A stretch of 64,000 nucleotides of DNA from Patiria pectinifera (lineage: Eukaryota; Echinodermata; Asteroidea; Valvatida; Asterinidae). The DNA is taken from the NCBI GenBank assembly GCA_029964075.1, contig CM057149.1, positions 21,900,197 to 21,964,196 of the forward strand, written 5' to 3'. Made by a program: the position numbers and the translations under genes. The notes under the pieces are model-generated. The model was not told the DNA's origin and ran no database searches. It saw nothing but the letters and a program-made list of their open reading frames with translations. Shown here one piece after another: positions 24,201 to 36,200 of this stretch; positions within the stretch are counted from its first letter, which is position 1; every line of letters begins with the position of its first letter.

Positions 24201-27200
24201 TATTAATCCACTGTAGCAGATTTGTTTGTTTTTAAACCAAAAGATGTTACAGAAACTGTCAATAGTGATTGGAACGCTCCTCAGTTCAGTTTGCAACCAA
24301 TGGAAGGCAGCGTTTACAGGATCGATAGTTCGATATCAGAAAATCATGGGTCACTCGACGGCAGTCTTGGTTTCTGAGATAATAGATGAGCACATTAAGC
24401 CAACTGTTTGTCAGGACAGGCAGCACATAGGTGAACAGGAATCCTATGGGGTGTTGGTATTGTAAGAATAGTACCGCACAGAGTGGCAAGAGGTTGGCAA
24501 CAGATGCAGTCAAAACTATAATGAGGACTGTTTTCAGGGCCTTGTTGTCAGCCCTCGCAGCAGGGTTTCCTGGTTGAACCTGGATGGCTCTTGCTTGGTG
24601 TCGTGATATCAAGAACATTCGTGCATATGCTATGATAGTAACCAACAGAGTGCTGACTATTATGGTTGAATAGACTATTGCTACAATTATCATGGAGGAT
24701 TCTGACAGAAATAAACACATTGGGATAGATTTGATGTAAACAGTTTTCCAACGTGATGTTAATCCATGTGCAGTTATCATCAATACAAGGGTTCCCCACA
24801 TACAACAGACTGAAATTCGAGCCCGCTTCACAGTTACAAGAGATGGGTAGCACAACGCGTACACCACCGAAATGTAGCGGTCCACAGTCAGCAGCAGGAG
24901 TGACATCTGGGGACTGTAGAGTACGATTTCACCGGCAAATGACAGCACTTGGCAAAACGCCTCGCCAATAAGCTCAGTCTCGGAAATTGCAAGTACAGTC
25001 ATCGGTAGAGCTTGGAAGAGTCCCATGCCAAGATCGGCAATCGTCATGGATCTGAGGAATATCTTGGTTGTTTCCTGGATGCTACGGACATGCCTCAGGA
25101 CCACAAGACACAGCGGGTTGAGGGTCAGAAGTAGGATGGTCGTTATGACGAGCAGGATGCATCGGATGAAGTTGTATTGAATTCTGTCTTCAGTTGTTGG
25201 GGTCGTGGATGCATTGAATGAAGACAGGTCTTCATTACTTTCTGTCGAATTCATGTTGATGTTCATCTTGCGTGTCGGGTTCAGTTTGTAACTGCAGGAC
25301 ATGAATTACACAGAACTAATCCTTGCCAAAAATGTTGCAGTGATGCATTGAGCTGTTCGAATTTAATAAGTACCGGTATAAATGTAGTGGTAAACTGCAT
25401 CCAGAGATTTTTGTGCATAGGCTTTATCTCTTGAAAAGAATTAAATGGGTGTGACTTGTCCTTATCATGCCCATGACGAGGAAGTGTATAAATAACCATA
25501 GGTCATCACTGATTGGCCAGTCTCTGGTTGGCTCTTTGATATTCTCTATATTTTGATTGACATATTATATTCTCATCTTGAGCGACACGTTCATATTACT
25601 TTGAAACCAATTAAAGGATGCATTTTGCGCCGCAATTAAATTTCTGCAAAATGCCATTACCTGTCAATTTCCATTTACAATGCATTCATATCAGTTGCCA
25701 GTATAATGCGTTTTTAATAACCCTTGTAAAAACAACATGCCAACTTTCCTAAGCTTTTGTAAATAAGTTGCCTTCCTCTTGTCAAGAAGTTGATGACTTC
25801 AGTGTCAGTTTTAGCAGTGGCATTATTGCTTGTTTAAAGTGGGCAGTGGAGTCCAAGCATCTATCTTTTTGACATAAACAAATAGTGCCTGTAAACTAGC
25901 AGCTGTAATAGTCTGTGAAATAGTCTGTTACCAGCCACCATTCTGAAACTTGTTGGGGTTTTTTCATTGCTGTTTCCCCCTTCCCCCAGTCCCCCTAGAT
26001 TGTCACCGCCATGTATTGTTTTTTTGCAAACCCTACATGGTATCTTGTGTGCATTTTGAACTAATGATCAACGCTCAGTTCTGTAAAACAATCAAACCAA
26101 AAACAGTTTAGAAGTTTTTATCCCAGCACTGGTTATGTAAAGACGTGATCTGGCTTTCTCTGCTTTTTTACACCATAGACATTAATCTGCTTAGAATCCT
26201 TTGTTCAGCTCTGGAGGCTGGCAGGCTACAAGTCATTAGCCCTCCTGTGCAAACACACACTCTATGCAAAGTAGTCCTTTCAGTCAAAATCAGTCAAGTG
26301 ACTGTTTTTAACAATTAAGAGCTCTGAGCCCCACACAAAGCATGATTGACTGTCTGTGACTGTTTGTGTATCTTGATGCAGCTTAGCTTGATTGAATGTG
26401 ATGGATAAGCCGGCTGTGCCTACCATGTGCCTGCTTTTGTTGGTTGACTGAATTTGACTAGTCACAGTGCTTGCTTGAAATATGATCTGACTGTTGGTGA
26501 CTAGCCTGTGTGAAGGAGATTGATTTTTTTGACTGTCTGTGACTGTTCAGACAGCAAGAGGGTTAAGTTATTCACTTGAATGTCTTTGAAGTGCCCACGA
26601 GATAGTGGAGCAAGATGTAGCGGGTGAGAAGGGCTATCACACTGACCCATAATCATACCAGGCGTAAAGCGGGCTGGCTGGTAAAATTATCAGCCGGTAA
26701 TGGATGGTTGGCCGGCAGTGGCGTCACCAGACTTTTCAGTCTGGGGGGGCACAGGGTGGGCACCAGCATTTGATGGGGGGGCACTAAGGTGAATATATAT
26801 ATATATTTTTTTACCAACCCAAATCTCAGATGGGGGGGCACTCGGGGGGGCACTAGGTTTTCCAGGGGGGGCACGTGCCCCCCCTGGCCCCCCCTTGGCG
26901 ACGCCACTGTTGGCCGGACGGGTTGTGGAATTGTTCCATTGAAAACGGGGCGGATGGAAAGATGATGTTTAGTTTTTTTTATAATTTTCATTTATCAATT
27001 TGCAGGGTTCAGTGGAACACCATAGGAGATCCCTTAGGAGGACGTACCTACATTTACAAAAAATGAACGTTCTTCAGGTGATCCATCACTCCGACAAGTG
27101 TAGCAATGGGGTCAGTGAAAAGAGTTTTGTGCTTTAAAAACCCTAACCCTCCTCATTCCTCCAGAATCCTGGTGGTGTGGGAGGATTTTGGAGGATTGAG

Positions 27201-30200
27201 GATGAACGCAATCTTCACTTTTGGAGGACTGGTTGAGGCTAAATGCATTTCGAGACTAGGTGTTGGAGGACTTTGAAGGATTATGCAATGGACATCCTTC
27301 ATTTGAACATAAGTGCAAACTTTTGGAGGATTGAGAATGGTTCCTAGCAAAAAGGGCCTGGGGTTCAGGGTTAATTAAGCCATTTAAGGACCTGTCTCAA
27401 TACATGTCCGGGATGAGATCCGGAACAGGCTGCGGACATTGTATCGGGTATAAGCAATCTCCCTGCAATAAACTCATCATGATAAGTATCGGTGAGTCAA
27501 GCAGTTAGTGATTAAAATTTCCTCGGAACATATGAATAAGACAAACGTAGAGTGTCTTCTGGACAAAGTGGTTCTACCCGCAAATTGTCCGGAACTCCTC
27601 TGTGATATGAACTGAGATGGACCCTAGTAAGTCCATCCAAACTTAACACATGCCAAGTTTCATGCATATATATGCACATGTATGTTACACTTTTTGATTG
27701 GACATTTGTTTGCCCTTCTGGGACCAGCAGAGTCTTGAAAGTGCACAAATGTCTGTAAGTTTCATTTTTTGGGATCCTCTCTCAAATACAATAAAAAAGT
27801 GCAGTTTAAAAAAAGGTCACTAGAAGTAAAAGATGAAGAAAGGACAATTGCAACCTGACCCTCCTTAAAACTGGAGACTTTAAGCAGCTTAGTCCGTACT
27901 CGAGATTTTGAACAGAGCGACATGAGTCTTGCTGCGGAGGATACCAGGAACGGCTCTGAGGAAAGTACATATCAAGACTCTACTGGAGACTTGATTTTGA
28001 AAACGCATGATTTGCTCTTTAAAGATTTCGAGCCTTCATCAGGGTTACACTGAGAACTCTTTCAACACGTCCTGTTTAATTTGTCGTGTTTCTCCATGTA
28101 GATTGAATCCTTGAAGCTCCTTAAGAAACTGAGTGATGACAAAGAGGAGGCTGCGGAGGAGGATTCAAGCAACAACTGTGAGCATTGTGATATTTTCATC
28201 AATACCTAAGACAATACGCATTCCTATTGGTCAAGAGCCTGTCATGTGGGTGGTTTTAAAAGGCTGATAAAACACCGACTGGTTTAAACACTTTGTTTCC
28301 GGCACCGCTGCATTCTGCCCCACATAGCGGGATATGCGCCACGTGAATGCCAACATCCACACAAGGAGAAAATCTTTGGAACGAAATCATTGACAATTTA
28401 TAATTTTTGACTTGTTTTCACTTTGAAACCGACAGGTATTTATGAATGAGAATAAACATGTGCTTGACCGGTTTTAAACAAGTTTGTTTAGAACCGGCTA
28501 GGAACCTGGATGTGGATAATGACCCTCTCTATTATTCACGGCCAGGCCCCTAGCCGGTTTTAAACAAACTTGTTTAAAACCGGTCAAACACATATTGATT
28601 CCCCTTAGCAAAAGAGCAAATACAAAGGGAGGGGGAAATAAGGCTTACCTATGAAAACTGGGCTCCAAGGTCTCGGTGTAGAATGATATGAATACTCAGT
28701 CGGTCAGTTGGTCAGTCTGTCAGTGTGTCAGTCAGTGGACAGTAGGCTGGCACTTCAGTTCCCGCAAAAACGGCAGTCCATGCAAGGCATTGACAGGCAA
28801 GGCAACATTATAATCAAGCCAGCACAAGTCAGTGTGGTCGGGCTCCAGTCTAGGACCCGGACTCCAGTCTAGGACCCGGACTCCAGTCTAGGACCCGGAC
28901 TCCAGTCTAGGACCCGGACTCCAGTCTAGGACCCGGACTCCAGTCTGGGACCCGGACTCAAGTCTGTCTTGAGTTGCAAGTTTGGTGATTTGGACTCGAA
29001 TGAAGTCACATCAGCAAAAGACTCAGACTGAGATTTGGACTCAACCATCGTGGCTTGGACTTGACACTCATGACTCCATGCGAGCAACCTTAGTAGTTCT
29101 GCAAACCTTTCTGCAGCGTTTAAAGATGTGAAAATATTTTTTGTTTGTTTTGGAAAGCAGATGATCCATCGACTTCTCAGATGGTGGCTGAGCTACCTAT
29201 CCTGACCCAAGCCTACAATTTGATTGACAGAATGCAGCACACACCGCAAGGAATAACTTACAGTGTAAGTTAACTCGCCGTATTGATACGCTTCCTTCTA
29301 TCAATTTAGGGTCCAAAGTTTGGCATTTTTCCTGTTGCCGTTAAAAAAAATTGTGTTTTACCTGTGTTTAATTTTTTTTTAATAGTTTAAATTTGTTTTT
29401 GCGTTGCCAGATGATTCTAAAAGAAAGTCGATGGTTGGAGGAGATGATTCAACAATAGTTTATGACTTAATTATACACAAATAGCCATTGCAAATGATGT
29501 TAACTACATGTATCCCCTTCTAAGATGTTTAAATCATTTAAAATTGCAAATTTCATGAAATTGGTAAGTTTATTGGGCTACGGCAACAAATTTGTTGCTT
29601 AAATCGAACGTGTGAATCGTTAAAATGAAATCTGTTACAGGAAAATACCATCCTATCACATCGGGACAATCATAGATTGTTTCATTTTGGTTTGGGACAT
29701 TCAAGATTTCTAGATAACTCTGAAGCCTCAGGAGATTCTGATTTTTGAACTGAATCCAAGATCTTGATTTGAAAATCCCCACGGATTGATTCTGTGGACC
29801 CATTAACCTTGAGGCGCAAGAAGTTATCTGAGGCTTCCATCCCCTCTTGCACCCTGGACCAATGTGACAAGGACCTGGTGCTTGTGTCCTTGGGCAAGAC
29901 ACTTAAAGATATAGTCCATCATTTGTAATTTGTGCTTTTGTTTGTTTGAAGCAACAAAAGTGTTCAAAATCTAATGAAGGATACTGAACAACTAACCTGA
30001 TGAAGTTTCAGCTAAGCTTCAGCTGTATATTCCGAGAAAAACAGCATTCTAGGATCTCAATTTCAAATCAAAAGTGACTGAATCATGTTTTGAATTGTTC
30101 TGAATTGCAGCTAAACGCGACGTCGCGCACTGATCCGACGAATTATAGCAACCGCGCGCGCTTGTGCGTCGTGCCAATGCTTGCGCGCGCTTCGCCGAAT

Positions 30201-33200
30201 AACAAAACGAACTACTAATTTAAATTTTCCTACGGTGCGTCTGAAGACGCACCGTTGGAAAGAAAGGCCTTCTTTCGTTGATTACTTCAAAATGACAGCT
30301 TCCCAGAAAGAATAATTTCACAGGGAGTTTAGTTCCCTTACTATATTTCAACCAAGTTTGTTTTTCAACAATAATTACGCCAGTTACTTTTCGGATGGCT
30401 GCAAATGATGGACTATAGCTTTAACTACAATTGCCTCTCTCCACCCTGGAGTATAGATTAATACCTGTGAGGGTTAAGACCAGATTGCGCTGAAATCACA
30501 CGTATGTTTATAGTGTGTAGGCACTAATACGGGCTTACTTGCTGCACATGCGCAGTGTGAGACATCCGCTAGTCTTTGCATGTTGGCGACATTTTACAAA
30601 CATATTCTGGCGCTACGGTGGCATAATGTGGCAAAATGTCCAAAACTTTCTATTATCTGAGTTTTCCCAAAGTTATACCCTGCAAAAATATACTCAAAAT
30701 AAGTTGCCAATATAACTCACCATATAATCGACCGGGCTACATTTGTTAAAAAAGAATATTCATTGCCTTTTTTTGCCATGAACAATTGACCATGAACCTT
30801 ATTACATATGGAGCAAATCAATAATTGTGAATAGAAAAGAAAAAGGAAACTCCCTATTTATCGCCTGGAAGGGAACATTGACATTGCTGGCTTCACTTCC
30901 ATAAGTCTCACTTATTCCTAAAAACTCAGATTTTTAAGGGAAAAAAATTAATATTGTAATCAACGAAAATCACTGCTAGTGAAAAGACTACAACGTCGTT
31001 TCAATACTGAGCATGCAAAGACCTATTAAAACAAAAATTAGAGTAAGAAAAGACTGAATCTGTCATGCCACATTTAAGCCTCATTAAGGAACAAAAGCTG
31101 ATGGCGTCGAGTGGGATACCTGGGCACAATAGACAAAATAAGTGGCAGGCACATACATATGCTGCAGGCACTGATCTCTATATAAAGACTGGATAGCGGA
31201 TATTAAGAGCCACACAATGAATGAATTTGACGCCATATTGATGAGACCGGTGAGACCAGCTGGTGATCTACAAATGACAAGTTGCCGTCTTTATAGGCTG
31301 CACGATTATACCTTTGTAACATCGCGATTCACTGAACTTAGATTTTGACCACCACCACCAACCAAGGTTTACAATTTTTCTAACGTGGTTTACTTTTTTA
31401 CAATGCCGCAGTTCACTTTTTCGGCGTTTTGGAAATAATAATCACTATGGATATGTGTCCTTTTTAGAACATCATAATACGCGTACGTGACCAAAATGCG
31501 CGTCAACTCTTGATACAGCGCACTGTATATACGGGTAGAACGTTCGTATTATACACGGCCATCTTCGTGAGACCGGGGGCAAATTGGTCAATATGCAAAG
31601 TCTACTGTGTGACTGGTGAATGGATATCCGCTATCCAGTCTTTATGGAGAGATCAGTGGCTGCAGGAGAGTGGTCTCTTGGCCTGTTGATCAAGGGTTAG
31701 CATTGTCAAGCACTTGTTGAGAGCTGCATTTGTTGGAAAGTGCCACAAGTACCACACATTTATAATTTTTGTTTTATATTTCTAGGACTTTGACCGCCTC
31801 CTTCAGAAGGATGGCCGCTTTATGAGACGCTTGATAGACAGAAACCTCTTGAAGCATAACTTGATTAAGTTCACCATGTCCGACAAGGGACGACAGCGAA
31901 TTCGAAGGTGGGAAAAACTGTTGGCAGAGGTGGGATCGCAGGAGCCCGTTCTCATAGAGATTAGCGAGACATAGGATACCATTAGTTTCATTTAAATGTT
32001 ACCTGTCATCACATAAAATGAGCATAAAGTCGTCTTTTCAAGAACTGAGATATTTATATCATTGAATTCTGCAGATAAAGATCTGTCCAGTTACATATGT
32101 AACATGTAGGGTAACTGAACTTACAATGTAGAAAGTTGTAAACCTATTATCTACTATCCGAAAAGCACTGTTTACTTTAACTATTAATGCTTTACATGCT
32201 CTACAGTGCTACGCAGCATCCCCACATTTGTTCTAAGTTATAAACCTAATATTTTAGTTGCTGCATTAACAGTGAATGAGAAGTCATGAGCAGGCTTTTT
32301 TTTCAGTGCTTAGTTACTTTGTGTGCTTAGCAGTTATGAGCAAAAGATTGTAATGACTTTTGTAAATTTTGAAAGATGCTGCAGCACTGTTTACAAACAT
32401 TCTATGGGTATATTAATGAAAGATCCATATGGTACATGACTCAATAAGTTTATATTTTTTTGTTGGGGGGGGGGCGTTTATCTACTTGAAGCAGACTTTC
32501 CATAACGTGATAATTGTGCATGAGACTCATATCTGGTTTTTTGTTTTGTTTGTATTTTTTTTAGATTTCAAACCGTTGACAAGGTAACTAAATCAACTCC
32601 AAAGAAAGATGCTAATAGTGAAACTCAAGCCACCGAATCAACTTCAGAGTCAAAAGGTACGCATACAAAAGTGAAATTATCTTAAAAGAATTATGCATTC
32701 CATTGTTTAAGTTACAAATGTTAAACCATTTAAGCCGTGGGAAAAATACTGAAACCCTTTAAATTAGTAGTAATCTGATATACGTAAAAATGACTGCATC
32801 CTTAAAGGTAGTATAGAACATTTCCTTTTTCAGAAATGGATGGATAAGGGGTTAGTATTTTATAGCAAACATATTAAAAGTTTTGTGGTTATAGATGTTA
32901 GAGGGAAAACATGCTGTTCTTGTAGGTTCCCTGACCCTACTTCAGATGAAACGGAGCAATATACATGTATAGACGTTGGGGAATTGTCAGGTCAGGCAAC
33001 CAGACCAGCTGGCTCGCACCCGTTCATAAATTTGGGAAATTGGGGGCAGTAGTTGAAAAAGTTAAGCTATTTTTCCAGCGATGGTCGGAAATTGATAGAA
33101 AACTTCCACTTTTCTTGAAAATGACAGCACGCCAGGTGCCGTAGCTTCGTCGGATTTTTGCGGCGGATAACTGAGCATGTTACAGTGCACGTTATGAGCA

Positions 33201-36200
33201 CGATTTCATCTCATGTGGTCCGCTATTACTTCCTCGGGCTGTTTTCTGAAAGTCTACCAAGCCATTAATAACACAGTGAGGACTAGGACACCCAAGAATG
33301 TGTTATGTAACACTTCCTGTGGGTCAAGTCATTCCATGGTCTTCATGATAATTAAGACTCCTTGGTCCGTGTTCCTTGCTCGTTCGCTCATTTTTTATTT
33401 TTTTTTTTTATTTTGCAAAATAAATAAAATTTCAAGCATTTCAAATTCAAGTCTTTGGGAGTGAATAGTGCGCCCCAACGAAAATCTCTATGCAAATAAA
33501 TATCGTACACACACAAGTACGAAAAAAAAAGCAGCACACACACATACAGTGAAATAAATGTACACTACTGCGCAATTTCGTACATGCGTGTTGAAGCGAA
33601 ATTTCCGTTTTGGAGAAGCTAGCACGCCGGAGAAGTGAGACCGTGACACCGTCATTCACTTACGGTCAAGTAAGGTATTTCATAGTAATTTGGTAGTTTT
33701 GTTTGTTGATGTTTGCAAATGTTGTATATTACCTTTTAGTACAGTAGCCAGCTGCTGCAGTGATTTAAGGCTAACTACAAGTTCAAGCAAGGGCCAGTGG
33801 TTAAATAGTGTTGGTTTGTGACGTAACAAATACTTGCGCAATGAAGTTGAAGTGCGAACGACTGTAGTCCAACTATTGTCATGTCAACGACCGTCAGAAA
33901 ATGGCGGTCGCACAATTATTCAGCACTTGTTGTTTCCCTTTATCTACAGAAATAATAGTGATTGTGCATAATTTAGGACATTTTACGTAATGGCCAATAT
34001 TATTGTACAATGGTGGCATAAAGTGACGTAATCGTAAACTGACATGGAAAAACTGTGCAATGAAAATGAAATTTAGCGCTCACGGTTTCGTTTTCCGCCA
34101 TTTTTGTTGATAGTTGGTCCCCTCTGCACTATGCTATGGAAATTGTTATTGATAACCAGCTATAAATCATTGTGCATCCAGCTGCGGTAGGCTGGTTCCA
34201 AGTAATCGACTAGCGTAGTCAACCATTGTCGACTAGACAGAGTTTGGGCTAACTTTAGTCAAACTATGGTTAAGCAATGGTCAACAATAGTTCTTGCGCG
34301 AACTTGCCCTATCATGCTGAGTACTCTGTGCACAAGTACCCCCTCAACAGTTGCAAAGGGAGAGTTAGGGAACAATTTGTGCATGTGGCCCATGATAGAT
34401 ACAATGATGCGTCGCAGTAGTAAGCAGTAACATTGGTTTTATTTGGAGCAAACATTGTAATACATTTGTTGTCTGTTTTATTTTCCCCCAGTGCCACCAC
34501 ACAATACTACTGAGAGGTACAGGAAACGAAGGCAGAGAGTCCTGGAGTTGATTCAGAAAAACAGGGTACAAGAGGGCTGCTTTAACATGATTAAGGTAAG
34601 TGCAGGGGTGTAACAAGGTACCTCAAGGGGTACCACCAGGTACCACAGGGGTGCAACCAGGTACCCAAATGGATGCAACCAGGTGCGACGTCACATAAAA
34701 AAACAAAAAAATTGTTTCGTTTTGGGGGGAGGGGAGGGGGGCCACAGCCCCCTTTGGCCCCCCCCCCCCTGGATCCGCTCTTGGGTGCAACCAGGTACCT
34801 CAAGGGGTGTAGCTAAATTCCACAATGGGTACAACAAGGTACCTCAAAGGGGTGAAACCAGGTATGGATGTAACAAGGTACCTCAAGGGTTGAAGGGTAC
34901 TCAAAGGGGTACCCCAAAGGTGTAATCGGGTACCCCAGTGGTCGCGCCTGTGCACCGCAAGGGATGCAAAATTGAAGTTTGTTGCAGCCTTTGCAACGTA
35001 GCTTGCATTCAACACTGAGACTACATTAATTTTGCCACCATTTACGTTTACTTTCATGCTGGGGTTCAGCTGGCAGTGGTGTGGAGGCAAGATTATTTTT
35101 TTTAATTTTGTTAACCTCGTAGTTAAAATTGATTCTTTCAGGAGATTCGACAAGAGGAGGCACAGGAGGGGCGGACCACAGTGTGCGACCGGAAATCCAT
35201 CTTCAGGTATGTCTAAGGCTACTGTAGGGTGGGATGGTTTTGCCTAAGGCGCAAGAGTACATTTGAAACAAATGAAAACAAAAATTCTCCTGATCATTCA
35301 GAAAATTTCTGCTCAAAATGTTGAGGAAAGTGGCCAGGAATTGCCTCAGATTCCACCACAGAGCATCTAGAATCCAAAATTGTCTGGGGCCCTTAAGGGG
35401 TCCCCGGACCCCACGCCGTAAATGATTTCAGGCAAACATTTTCAGGTTTTTTGTCACAGTCCAATCACATCCCTGAGAGTCTGGCCTTGGATTGGGTACA
35501 ACAATGGGTACAACAATGGGAACAATCCGTGAGCGTGTCCAAGATATGGAAAATTGCTCCCCCAATTCGCCAAAAATCTTACGTGGCAACTTTAATTATT
35601 GTGGACTTGAGAATTTGTGTGCCACATTTTCATCAGACAGATTCAATTAATTTGTCCCCTTTTTCATACGCCTCCTCAATAATCAGTGTATTAGTGCTAA
35701 CATCTTTAATTTCATCAACAGTTGGAAGTCAGAATACATGTAGTTGTTTTTATTTTGAGATTTTTCCTTCTTTTGGATTTTATCTTTGATATGCTTAAGT
35801 GTAATTGTTATTTTGATCGTATTTCAACTTATCTATCTAATCAAGTTTTAATCAGTGTACCAGTATGTGTTGTATGTAATGAGACAAATTTCCTTCAAAG
35901 GACCAATAAACTAAATTAATTGAATAGAAATTGTCTGCAAATTTTATCTCTTGAGGTACCACCTAAATTTGGGAGTACAGAAGTATTCCCAAACCTTTTA
36001 GGACAGGTTTTGATGTGAAAACTTTAAATAAGGCAGTTTTTAGATCTTGGTGTTTTCTTTTTTAATTCCAGGATTTTAGACCAGTTGAACAAGGAAGGAT
36101 TGTGCCAAACGTTCTCTACAGTCGTCATGTCAGATGATGGAACCGAGTCAAGAACAGTAAGTTTTTTTGTTTTTTTTTCCAAAATTTAACAAGAAAATCC

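Larger units (their letters stand above)
22923..26075. repeat. Segmental duplication unit 3 (GPCR copy 3), 5'-truncated
   Basis: Starts abruptly at gtggctgtgttattatctgggt (the 15118 position of unit 2) and continues through minisatellite, GPCR and promoter to the taataacccttg block at 25711, then to a tail (25850-26075) that matches 11475-11700. Confidence 0.82.
3682..27005 (+). other. GTF3C1: GTF3C1 intron 3 (23.3 kb, hosts nested genes)
   Basis: Between donor gtaagt and acceptor atttgcag. Holds the GPCR duplication units, tRNA-like array, palindrome and MITEs listed separately. Stretches 3700-4680, 14030-14690 and 26100-26700 are AT-rich with homopolymer runs and show no gene or clear repeat to me. 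Confidence 0.85.

Noticed and set aside
25267..25302. 12-codon N-terminal extension of GPCR copy 3 (MSCSYKL...)
   Set aside because: Not conserved: copies 1 and 2 have an in-frame stop just upstream of the shared Met.
31908..31974. Continuation of exon 7 to a stop at 31972 (shortened isoform)
   Set aside because: The read-through residues do not match TFIIIC220, while splicing at 31907 joins in phase to exon 8.
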